Origin: Lujinxingia litoralis
Lineage (GTDB): Bacteria > Myxococcota_A > Bradymonadia > Bradymonadales > Bradymonadaceae
NCBI RefSeq assembly: GCF_003260125.1
Contig: NZ_QHKO01000008.1
Span: 125,857 to 189,856 of the forward strand
Length of the DNA: 64,000 nt
Direction of reading: 5' to 3'
A program made the position numbers and the translations under genes. The notes under the pieces are model-generated. The model saw only the letters and a program-made list of their open reading frames with translations. It had not been told where the DNA came from and searched no databases. The number at the start of each line of letters is the position of its first letter. Within the stretch, counting starts at the first letter, position 1. Positions 8,986 to 15,222 of this stretch are shown here, piece after piece.

Positions 8986-9558
8986 ATGATTGAGATCACG
9001 TACCTTTCGGAACATCTCGGGATGGAGGAGCCCTCGGTCGAGGAGTTGAGCGCCGAGGAGCTGGCCGAGATGCGCAAGGTGGCCCGGTGGCACCAGGAGG
9101 AGTGGGCGCATTTGAGTCCGAAGAAGTCGGTGGCCTCGCGTGTCCGGGAGCTGCGCGAGAGCGCGGTGACCGAGGGGCTTCCACTGACGCTGGTCGCGGT
9201 GGAGGAGGAGGCGATCGTGGGGACCATCAGCCTGGCCGAAGAGGATTTGGAGACCTATCCGGAGTGTGGGCCGTGGTTGTCGACGGTGTACGTGGATGAG
9301 TCGGTGCGTCGTCGGGGGATCGGGAGTCGGCTGGTACGTCGGGTGGAGAAGGTCGCCGCCGATCAGGGGGTGGAGGAGCTGTATCTGTATACGCCGGATC
9401 AGGCCCCGCTTTATGAGCGGCTGGGCTGGGAGGTGGTGGCCGTGGAGACCTATCGTGGGGAGGAGGTCACGGTGATGCGCCGCGATCTGGCAGAGATCGT
9501 GGAAGATAGCGAGCGTGTGGGGGGCGCTGACAAGCTGGAGCCACTCGCCGCGCAGTGA
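8986..9558 (+). CDS. GNAT-family N-acetyltransferase
   Basis: 190 residues with the GCN5-related acetyltransferase core in its middle and C-terminal half. Motif A 'VDESVRRRGIGSRLVRRV' gives the acetyl-CoA pyrophosphate loop (R/Q-x-x-G-x-G/A pattern as RRRGIG). Motif B is seen in 'YTPDQAPLYERLGWEVV', a common pattern in amino-acid or small-molecule acetylases. The first ~50 residues are acidic and may replace a missing alpha-1 region. Acceptor substrate unknown. It is monocistronic as far as can be judged: 175 bases follow before the next start, including a promoter-like pair. Confidence 0.85.
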   Translation: MIEITYLSEHLGMEEPSVEELSAEELAEMRKVARWHQEEWAHLSPKKSVASRVRELRESAVTEGLPLTLVAVEEEAIVGTISLAEEDLETYPECGPWLSTVYVDESVRRRGIGSRLVRRVEKVAADQGVEELYLYTPDQAPLYERLGWEVVAVETYRGEEVTVMRRDLAEIVEDSERVGGADKLEPLAAQ

Positions 9559-9584
9559 GTGTGCGAGTGGGGGGGCGGCCGGGC

Positions 9585-9614
9585 TTGTCGGGGTGTTCGG
9601 TCATCCACTACGCT
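9585..9614 (+). promoter_or_regulatory. Candidate sigma70-type promoter for the lipoprotein cassette
   Basis: TTGTCG (9585-9590) and TACGCT (9609-9614) are 18 bases apart, 120 bases before the first lipoprotein start. The hexamers match the consensus only partly, so this is tentative. TACGCT recurs upstream of gyrB and TTGTCG upstream of the mrp operon. Confidence 0.35.
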
Positions 9615-9733
9615 GGGGCGCACTGTTCGTTCGCCCCCGGAGTTGCGGAAGGCCTTCAGCTTGCTGTGGCTTCGGAGGGGGCGAGGGCGATGTGAAGTGG
9701 ATGTGTCGGTGGTTGTTGTTGGCAGGAGTCAGG

Positions 9734-9979
9734 ATGATGAACACGATGTGCCAGGCTGCGGTCTGGCGTTGGGTTGGCGTGGTCGCGCTGTGCGCGGGGC
9801 TCAGCGGGTGTGTGACCCCGGGGATGCGTCAGGTGGAGGCGGTGGATTCGTCGGCGACGAAGGTCACCTTTTTGTACAGCCAGCATTCCGGGGAAGAGAG
9901 CGATCGGGGAGTGATCGAGTGTGATCTTGAGGGGGATCAGCTCTCGAACTGCCAGATTTTAGACGTGGAGTACCAATGA
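9734..9979 (+). CDS. Small lipoprotein 1 of a four-gene cassette
   Basis: 81 residues. AGGAGT (9723-9728) precedes ATG 9734. The signal peptide contains 'VGVVALCAGLSGC' with a clear lipobox (LSGC), so the mature lipoprotein is only ~57 residues: 'MRQVEAVDSSATKVTFLYSQ' followed by an acidic region with two cysteines ('IECDLEGDQLSNCQ'). The C-terminal pattern, a beta strand, 'x-C-x...N/L-x-x-C', then an end at E-Y/x-x, also occurs in the third and fourth proteins of the cassette, suggesting a common small fold. Stop and next start overlap by 4 bases (ATGA). Function unknown. Confidence 0.75.
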   Translation: MMNTMCQAAVWRWVGVVALCAGLSGCVTPGMRQVEAVDSSATKVTFLYSQHSGEESDRGVIECDLEGDQLSNCQILDVEYQ

Positions 9980-10425
9980 TGAGGTCGATGATCGGGTGGG
10001 CACTGGTGCTGCTGGCGGTCGGCGCGATGGGATGCAGCGAGATGCGCTACACCATCCGGCAGGTGGATTCCCAACATGAGGGTCAGTTCTACACGCTGCA
10101 GACCGCCGGGGAGCGGGTGACCCGGCTGGGGCCTCTCTATGAGCAGGTGGAGGCCGTGGGGATCAACTACTGGCGCTGCGGCAAGGGGGAGGGGAAGATG
10201 ACCTGCACCAAGGTCTGTGAAGACCAGGGGGCGCGGGTCTGTGCGCCGGGGCTTGCCGGGATGTACGGACGGGTGAGTCTACCGCCCTCGGGGATGGTGT
10301 CGGGGCCGAAGCAGGAGGCGCCGGTCGAGGTTGATGAGGCGTCGGCGGAAGAGGTTGAAGAGACTCCGGTGGAGGCTGACGAGGTGCCGGCGGAGGAGTC
10401 GACGCCGGATCAGGAGGTGCAGTGA
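9976..10425 (+). CDS. Small lipoprotein 2 of the cassette
   Basis: 149 residues, starting at the ATGA overlap with the previous gene. The signal peptide ends with 'LLAVGAMGC' as a lipobox. The mature part begins 'SEMRYTIRQVDSQHEGQFYT', has four cysteines between about residues 68 and 95 ('YWRCGKGEGKMTCTKVCEDQ...RVC') that could form two disulfides, and ends in a Glu/Val/Pro-rich low-complexity tail of ~45 residues. The tail is likely extended and could span periplasm or contact peptidoglycan. No family recognised. Confidence 0.75.
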   Translation: MMRSMIGWALVLLAVGAMGCSEMRYTIRQVDSQHEGQFYTLQTAGERVTRLGPLYEQVEAVGINYWRCGKGEGKMTCTKVCEDQGARVCAPGLAGMYGRVSLPPSGMVSGPKQEAPVEVDEASAEEVEETPVEADEVPAEESTPDQEVQ

Positions 10426-10703
10426 TGGGAGCCCGCAGGATGTGGATGGTGCTGGTAAGCGCGCTTTTGCTGAGCCTGAGTGCTGGCTGTGCGATGCCGG
10501 AGTACGTGTATATGACCGACTATCAGGTCGTGGGAGAGCGTAGTGTGAAGTACATCTACAACCCGCTTTATCCATCGACGGCCGGGAGCAGCCGGAATGA
10601 TGCGGCGTTGGTGCTGGAGGTCTGTTCGATCGATGAGGAGGAGGCCGGCCAGGAGTCTGCGTGCCGTGAGACGGTGCTCTTGCGCACCGAGGAGTACCGA
10701 TGA
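10422..10703 (+). CDS. Small lipoprotein 3 of the cassette
   Basis: 93 residues, overlapping the preceding gene by 4 bases (ATGA). The signal peptide ends 'LLLSLSAGC', a canonical lipobox. The mature protein opens with 'AMPEYVYMTDYQVVGERSVK', aromatic-rich and beta-like, then 'ALVLEVCSIDEEEAGQESAC' and ends 'TVLLRTEEYR'. The spacing of the two C-terminal cysteines resembles the first and fourth cassette proteins. No known family. The same-strand coupling suggests the four are made in fixed proportion. Confidence 0.75.
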   Translation: MMGARRMWMVLVSALLLSLSAGCAMPEYVYMTDYQVVGERSVKYIYNPLYPSTAGSSRNDAALVLEVCSIDEEEAGQESACRETVLLRTEEYR

Positions 10704-11017
10704 TGCGTGCAAGAATGTGGTGGAAGGTGGCGTTGCTGGCGCTGGTGAGCGGGATGGCCGTGGGGTGTGCGGGGAGCGCGACGTATCGGGACGCGACGTT
10801 TACGCACTGGCATGACGAAGAGACGGTGATCGTGGTGTACGAGCGCCAGCAGTCGTCGGGAGTGTTTGACGTGGATGCGTCGCGTACGACCCATGTGAGG
10901 GTGTGCAAGGTGCAGGAGGGCAATGCGTTGCTCTGTCGCGATCAGCTGCGTCTGGCCAATATGCTCAACCCGCATATGCGGGGGGAGGAGGATTTGAGCG
11001 ATCCCTGGTCTCCGTAA
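10700..11017 (+). CDS. Small lipoprotein 4 of the cassette
   Basis: 105 residues, again overlapping its predecessor by 4 bases. Signal peptide 'VALLALVSGMAVGC' with lipobox VGC. Mature part 'AGSATYRDATFTHWHDEETV' contains a short His/Trp motif, then 'THVRVCKVQEGNALLCRDQL' with two cysteines 11 apart, and ends with a short acidic tail after 'MLNPHMRGEED'. Its cysteine-bearing segment aligns by eye with lipoproteins 1 and 3. It is last in the cassette and is followed by an intrinsic terminator. Confidence 0.75.
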   Translation: MMRARMWWKVALLALVSGMAVGCAGSATYRDATFTHWHDEETVIVVYERQQSSGVFDVDASRTTHVRVCKVQEGNALLCRDQLRLANMLNPHMRGEEDLSDPWSP

Positions 11018-11048
11018 GCAGGTGGAGTGGAGACATGTTGATAGAAAA

Positions 11049-11078
11049 GGCGCGCCCTGAAGAGGGCGCGCCTTTTTT
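11049..11078. terminator. Bidirectional intrinsic terminator
   Basis: Perfect 10-bp GC stem (11049-11058 with 11063-11072), GAAG loop, then six T. A-rich bases before the stem allow use from the other strand, which suits the convergent LTXXQ gene ending at 11098. Confidence 0.88.
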
Positions 11079-11097
11079 GTGGGGGTGATGGAGGCGC

Positions 11098-11583
11098 TCA
11101 GTTGGCCGTGGGAGCCTGGCGTGGGCGGCGTTTGCCACGGCGTTGCTGGCGTTGCTCGGTGGTGTGTTCGATGAGTTGGGCGCGTTGTTCGGGGGTGAGG
11201 ATCTGGCGCAGGGAGAGGCCGAGTTCCAGGCGCTGTCGTTTGAGTTCGTTTTCGAGTTCCAGGACCTGGTTGAAGGCCTGGCGGATGGCGTTGGCGTTGG
11301 CCTGGGATTGGACCTGTTCGCGCAGGGAGGCGCGGGCCTGTTGGAGGGCCTGCCGCCGGGCCTGGTGGGTGCTGCGCGACTCCTGGAGCAGGGTGCGGAT
11401 TTGGGTCTGCTGGTCGGGGGAGAGGCCGAGTTCATCGCGGAGTTCGATGATTCGTCGGGGGTTGGGGAAAAGGCGCTCGACGCCGCCCTCGGGCTGGTGG
11501 TGGCGTTGCTGAGCGGCGGCCGGCATCGGGAGGAGGAGGGTGAGGGTGAGCAGGGCGGTCAGGGCAAGGGGCAGGGGTTTCAT
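11098..11583 (-). CDS. LTXXQ/Spy-CpxP-like periplasmic protein (paralog 1)
   Basis: 161 residues. ATG 11583 follows AGGAG and opens a signal peptide ending in 'LPMPAAAQQ', so the protein should be exported. The mature part is an all-alpha, Gln/Arg-rich rod with two LTXXQ-type repeats ('LSPDQQTQI' and 'LTPEQRAQL'), as in Spy, CpxP, ZraP and the metal sensor CnrX. A basic tail ends it. It is the third gene after an ECF sigma factor and a membrane protein, the arrangement in which such proteins act as the periplasmic sensor. It is roughly 70% identical by eye to the protein at 12803-13297. Confidence 0.88.
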   Translation of the reverse strand: MKPLPLALTALLTLTLLLPMPAAAQQRHHQPEGGVERLFPNPRRIIELRDELGLSPDQQTQIRTLLQESRSTHQARRQALQQARASLREQVQSQANANAIRQAFNQVLELENELKRQRLELGLSLRQILTPEQRAQLIEHTTEQRQQRRGKRRPRQAPTAN

Positions 11584-11623
11584 GGAGGGCTCCTGTGAGC
11601 GTGGGGCAGGTCGGGCCGAGGGG

Positions 11624-12106
11624 TTAGCCGGGGTTGTCGGCGGTGGTGAGGTCATCGAGGAGGGGGAGATCGTCGATGAGGGTGTCGGTGGGGGCCTGCC
11701 AGGTCCAGAGGTCATCGGCGGCCTGGGCCAGGGCGCCCCAGTCGTCGTCGGAGAAGGGCGAGGGAGAGGCAGGGGTTGGCGTGGGGGAGGCGGTGGCGAG
11801 TTCGGTGGGGTTGTCGGCCGTGGAGGGGGCGGCGGTGGAGGGGCCGAAGGCCCCGAAGGCCAGGGTGAGCAGGAGCGCGGCCAGGAGCGCGCCGCCGCCC
11901 AGGAGGAGGGCCGGGAGGCGTTGCTCGGCGCGCGGCCCCGGCGTGGGGGAGGCCGCGGCGGCCCAGGTGCGGTCGAAGCCGGGCGCAGGGCTGGCGAGTT
12001 CGGGGGCGGTGGCCTGGCGGTAGAGCGTGGCCAGGGCGGGGTCGGGGAGCGCGGAGGCGTCGCCGGTGGTGCGCTCGCTCAGCGCGGGGTCGTCGTGGCG
12101 GTGCAT
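11624..12106 (-). CDS. Probable membrane-bound anti-sigma factor
   Basis: 160 residues. Cytosolic N-terminal part of ~65 residues ('DPALATLYRQATAPEL...FDRTWAAA'), one transmembrane helix ('LPALLLGGGALLAALLLTLA'), and a Thr/Pro/Ser-rich then acidic periplasmic tail. It overlaps the sigma gene by 28 bases, typical of sigma/anti-sigma pairs. No zinc-binding anti-sigma motif (HxxxCxxC) is present, so the call rests on position and topology. It would hold the sigma factor at the membrane until a periplasmic signal, perhaps through the LTXXQ protein encoded 40 bases downstream, releases it. Confidence 0.65.
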   Translation of the reverse strand: MHRHDDPALSERTTGDASALPDPALATLYRQATAPELASPAPGFDRTWAAAASPTPGPRAEQRLPALLLGGGALLAALLLTLAFGAFGPSTAAPSTADNPTELATASPTPTPASPSPFSDDDWGALAQAADDLWTWQAPTDTLIDDLPLLDDLTTADNPG

Positions 12107-12600
12107 GCGTCCTCCGTGGGGGTCAGGTGGTTGCGGAGCGCGGATTTGGCGCGTTCGTAGTGGGTGCGGGCGGTGCCCGGGTGAATGTTGAGGGCGCGGG
12201 CGGCCTGATCGAGGGTGAGTTCGTGGTAGAAGACCAGCTCCAGGATATCGCGCTGGCGCGGGGAGAGTTTTGTGAGGGCGGCGCGGAGTTGGGCGGCGCG
12301 GGGATCCCGGCTGGCCAGGTCGTCGGGAGGGGCCGGGAGGTTGCGCAGGGCGGCTAAGTCGAGGGAGGCCAGGCGCCAGAAGGTCTGGCGGCGGCGCAGC
12401 GAGCGGACTTTGTTGCGAATGACGCCGAAGAGGAAGCTCTTGAAGGCGCGGGGATCGGTGCAGGAGGCCGATCCGTTGAGGAGGGCCTCGTAGGCGGCCT
12501 GGAGGGCGTCTTCGGCCAGGGCGCGTTCGCCGGCCTGGTGCAGCGCCCAGCGGAAGGCGTCGGCGTGGAGGCTTTGGAGTTGCTGGCGGAGGTCGTTCAT
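12079..12600 (-). CDS. ECF-type RNA polymerase sigma factor
   Basis: 173 residues. Region 2 is seen in 'AEDALQAAYEALLNG...FKSFLFGVIRNKVRSLRRR' and region 4 in 'LSPRQRDILELVFYHELTLD' followed by a helix-turn-helix 'AARALNIHPGTARTHYERAK'. There is no region 1.1 or 3, so it is an extracytoplasmic-function sigma factor. First gene of an operon with the membrane protein and the LTXXQ protein. A promoter-like block upstream (12668-12693) is nearly duplicated in front of the second LTXXQ gene, which argues for autoregulation. Confidence 0.9.
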   Translation of the reverse strand: MNDLRQQLQSLHADAFRWALHQAGERALAEDALQAAYEALLNGSASCTDPRAFKSFLFGVIRNKVRSLRRRQTFWRLASLDLAALRNLPAPPDDLASRDPRAAQLRAALTKLSPRQRDILELVFYHELTLDQAARALNIHPGTARTHYERAKSALRNHLTPTEDACTATTTPR

Positions 12601-12667
12601 AGAACCGGGCTCGGTGGCGCGGGGCGAATGGGCGGGCCGGGGGCACCCGAGGCGTCTGAGTATACGT

Positions 12668-12710
12668 GTCGCGGGGGGGATGTCTGTATGACAGGCGCGG
12701 GGATTTTTTT
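12668..12710 (-). promoter_or_regulatory. Predicted ECF promoter of the sigma operon
   Basis: Read on the reverse strand: a run of seven A, ten bases, TGTCAT (12688-12693), a 16-base spacer and CGAC (12668-12671), 68 bases before the sigma start. TGTCA...CGTC-like pairs are known for ECF sigma factors. The -35 sits in the small inverted repeat CTGT-N3-ACAG. The same block, same spacing, lies upstream of the second LTXXQ gene. Confidence 0.65.
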
Positions 12711-12750
12711 GGAGGGTCGGTGTTTTTGGTCGAAAGGGCTGATACAGGGC

Positions 12751-12776
12751 GGGCGCTCCCCGGCAGGGGAGCGCCC
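12751..12776 (-). terminator. GC hairpin downstream of the second LTXXQ gene
   Basis: Perfect 11-bp stem (12751-12761 with 12766-12776) and a four-base loop, 27 bases after the stop of the 12803-13297 gene. No T-run follows, so it may be a weak or Rho-assisted terminator, or an mRNA 3' protector. Confidence 0.5.
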
Positions 12777-12802
12777 GGGTTTATGGGGCATGAAAGAGGG
12801 GC

Positions 12803-13297
12803 TTAGTTGGCCGCGGGGGCGGTGCGCTGGCGGCGTAGTTCACGGCGTTTCTGGACCTTCTGACGGCGTTCTGCGGCCTTTTCGGCGAGTTGTGTGCGTT
12901 GCTCGGGGGTGAGTACCTGGCGCAGGGAGAGGCCGAGTTCCAGGCGTTGGCGTTTGAGTTCGTTTTCGAGTTCCAGGACCTGGTCGAAGGCTCCGCGGAT
13001 GGTCGCGGCGTTGGCTCCGGACTGGACCTGCTCGCGCAGGGAGGCGCGGGCCTGTTGAAGGGTTTGACGCTGGGCCTGGTGGGCGCTGCGTTGTTCCTCG
13101 ACCAGGGCGCGGATGCGGGTCTGTTGGTCCTGGGAGAGGTTGAGCTCGTCGCGGAGCGCCATGACGTGACGGGGGGAGGGGAAGAGGCGCTCGACGCCGC
13201 CCTGGTGACGTTGGTGGCGCTGGTGGGCGGTGGCCTGCATGGGGAGGAGGAATGTCAGGGTGAGCAGGGCGGTCAGGGCGAAGGTCAGGCGTTTCAT
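12803..13297 (-). CDS. LTXXQ/Spy-CpxP-like periplasmic protein (paralog 2)
   Basis: 164 residues with a signal peptide ('MKRLTFALTALLTLTFLLPM' then 'QATAHQ'), export site after ATA. Two LTXXQ-like repeats ('LSQDQQTRI', 'LTPEQRTQL') and a shared central 'VLELENELKRQRLELGLSLR' almost identical to paralog 1. The tail is more basic (KVQKRRELRRQR). It lies upstream of the sigma operon and is transcribed the same way, but from its own copy of the ECF promoter block. Likely a regulon output (chaperone or sensor titrator) that arose by local duplication. Confidence 0.88.
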   Translation of the reverse strand: MKRLTFALTALLTLTFLLPMQATAHQRHQRHQGGVERLFPSPRHVMALRDELNLSQDQQTRIRALVEEQRSAHQAQRQTLQQARASLREQVQSGANAATIRGAFDQVLELENELKRQRLELGLSLRQVLTPEQRTQLAEKAAERRQKVQKRRELRRQRTAPAAN

Positions 13298-13379
13298 GGG
13301 AGCTCCTGTGGGGGAGGTGGCCGAGGCGGCGCCGGGTGAGTGGGTGGACCGGGTGTGCCCGATGGTTCTGAATAGGAGT

Positions 13380-13423
13380 GCCGCGGGGAGGGGAGCTGTA
13401 TGACAGGGGCGCTCATTTTTTTG
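13380..13423 (-). promoter_or_regulatory. Predicted ECF promoter of LTXXQ paralog 2
   Basis: Reverse-strand block with seven A, ten bases, TGTCAT (13400-13405), 16-base spacer and CGGC (13380-13383), 83 bases before the start codon. It matches the sigma-operon block at the A-tract, at CTGTCATACAG, at the CCCCGCG spacer segment, and in all spacings. Confidence 0.65.
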
Positions 13424-13535
13424 GGGAGGGGCGCGCTTTTTTTGTCGGGCGGTGTGGGGGAGGTTGCGCGCGAGGGGGGAAGGGGGGGAGGCTGAAGTCC
13501 TGTGAGGCGATGGTGATTGGCGAGGAGGATGCGAG

Positions 13536-14666
13536 ATGATCGGGGCGTTGGTGCTGGTGATCGTGGCGTTGGGGATGCCGGTGTTGGCGCGCTGGCTGGA
13601 GGCGCGCTGGCGAGCGTTTGAGGTCTTTCATCCGGTGCTGCTCTGCTACGGGAGCGGGATCGTGCTGGCCCATGTGCCGGGGCTTGAGGTGGCGGAGGCG
13701 GTGGCGCAGGGGATCAGCGAGGCGGCGATCCCGCTGGCAATTCCGCTGCTGCTCTTTTCGAGTGATGTGCGGGGGTGGCTTAAGCAGGGGCGCGCGGCAC
13801 TGGTGTCGTTTGGGAGCGCGGTGGTGTCGGTGCTGGTGGTGGTGGGGGGGCTTTCCGGGTGGCTGGCCGGCTGGTCGCAGGAGTCGGCGGGGGTGGCCGG
13901 GATGATGGTCGGGGTCTACACCGGGGGGACGCCGAATATGCTGAGCGTGGGCAAAGCGCTGGGGGTGAGTCAGGAGGTGTTTGTGGCGATGAACGCCGCC
14001 GATGTGGTGGTGGGCGGGATGTATTTGCTCTTTGTGGTCAGTGTGGGCGGGGCGTTGGTGCGGCGGGTGTTTCCGGCGTATGTGCGGGGGCGTCGGCGGG
14101 AGGGGGAGGCCGTGGGCGGGGAAGGAGTAAGGGAGGTGGTGGCCGGGGAGGTCGCGCGCGGGGTGGGGCTGGCGGTGGGGGTGGTGGCGCTGAGCGTGGG
14201 GGGAGCGCTTATGGTGAGCGGGGAACTCTCGGTGGCGCTGGTGATGCTGGGGATCACCAGCGGAGGGATCGCCGGGTCGTTATCGTCGCGGGTGCGGGCG
14301 TGGCGGGGGACGTACGAGGCCGGGGAGTACCTGATCCTGGTGTTCTGTGTGGGGATCGGGGCGATGACGCGGCCCGGGGAGTTGATGGGGGTGGGGCTGG
14401 AGGTGGTGGGGGCGATGGCGGCGGTGATGCTGGGCTCGGTGGCGCTTCATGCGCTGCTGGCCCGTGTGCTCCGGGTGGATGGGGATACCTTTTTGATCAC
14501 GTCGACGGCGGCGATTTACGGACCGCCCTTTGTGCCGATGGTGGCTGAGCGTCTGGGGAATCGGGAGCTGATTTTGCCCGGGGTGGCGATGGGGCTGCTG
14601 GGATTTGCGCTGGGCAACTATCTGGGGGTGGGGATGGCGTGGTGGCTTATGTTGCGTGGGGGATGA
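13536..14666 (+). CDS. DUF819 family membrane protein
   Basis: 376 residues, ~10 hydrophobic helices, no signal peptide cleavage. 'PLAIPLLLFSSDVRGWLKQG' and 'GVYTGGTPNMLSVGKALGV' are the conserved segments of the DUF819 (YjcL-like) family, thought to be transporters of unknown substrate; the family resembles sodium-coupled carriers in topology. A basic cytosolic loop (about residues 180-205) splits two halves. The gene stands alone: ~235 bases without features upstream and the tandem-repeat array downstream. Confidence 0.85.
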   Translation: MIGALVLVIVALGMPVLARWLEARWRAFEVFHPVLLCYGSGIVLAHVPGLEVAEAVAQGISEAAIPLAIPLLLFSSDVRGWLKQGRAALVSFGSAVVSVLVVVGGLSGWLAGWSQESAGVAGMMVGVYTGGTPNMLSVGKALGVSQEVFVAMNAADVVVGGMYLLFVVSVGGALVRRVFPAYVRGRRREGEAVGGEGVREVVAGEVARGVGLAVGVVALSVGGALMVSGELSVALVMLGITSGGIAGSLSSRVRAWRGTYEAGEYLILVFCVGIGAMTRPGELMGVGLEVVGAMAAVMLGSVALHALLARVLRVDGDTFLITSTAAIYGPPFVPMVAERLGNRELILPGVAMGLLGFALGNYLGVGMAWWLMLRGG

Positions 14667-14712
14667 GGGGATTTAAGGGCCAAAGAAGAGGAGGTCGGGG
14701 AGTCGAGTGGTG

Positions 14713-15200
14713 GATCTGGGTATCCAGATCGCGAGGTAAGCGTGCTGAGTGGGGGCTCCGGGGTACCCAGATCGCGAGGTAAGCGTGTCGAGTAGGGGCT
14801 CCGGGGTACCCAGATCGCGAGGTAAGCGTGCTGAGTAGGGGCTCCGGGGTACCCAGATCGCGAGGTAAGCGTGCTGAGTGGGGGCTCTGGGGTACCCAGA
14901 TCGCGAGGTAAGCGTGCTGAGTAGGGGCTCCGGGGTACCCAGATCGCGAGGTAAGCGTGCTGAGTAGGAGCTCCGGGGTACCCAGATCGCGAGGTAAGCG
15001 TGCTGAGTAGGAGCTCCGGGGTACCCAGATCGCGAGGTAAGCGTGCTGAGTAGGAGCTCCGGGGTACCCAGATCGCGAGGTAAGCGTGCTGAGTGGTGGC
15101 TCCGGGGTACCCAGATCGCGAGGTAAGCGTGCTGAGTAGGGGCTCTGGGTACCCAGATCGCGAGGTAAGCGTGCTGAGTGGGGGATCTGGGGCCCCAGAA
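14713..15200. repeat. 43-bp tandem repeat array, 11 units
   Basis: Units begin at 14721, 14764, 14807, 14850, 14893, 14936, 14979, 15022, 15065, 15108 and 15150. The period is exactly 43 except for one deleted G before the last unit. The core 'CAGATCGCGAGGTAAGCG' is invariant. Variation is limited to a few positions, such as CTGAG versus TCGAG and the GGGGCTCC/GGAGCTCC/GTGGCTCC segment. Unit junctions carry GGTACC. The array is flanked by short inverted repeats: GATCTGG/CCAGATC at the left edge and CTGGGGCCCCAG at the right edge. No unique spacers, so it is not CRISPR. It fills the gap between two convergent genes. Confidence 0.95.
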
Positions 15201-15222
15201 CGTCAGGTCGGGCGCTTGTGGG

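Noticed and set aside
14713..15200. Possible CRISPR array
   Set aside because: The whole 43-base unit is conserved with no variable spacers and no cas genes nearby.
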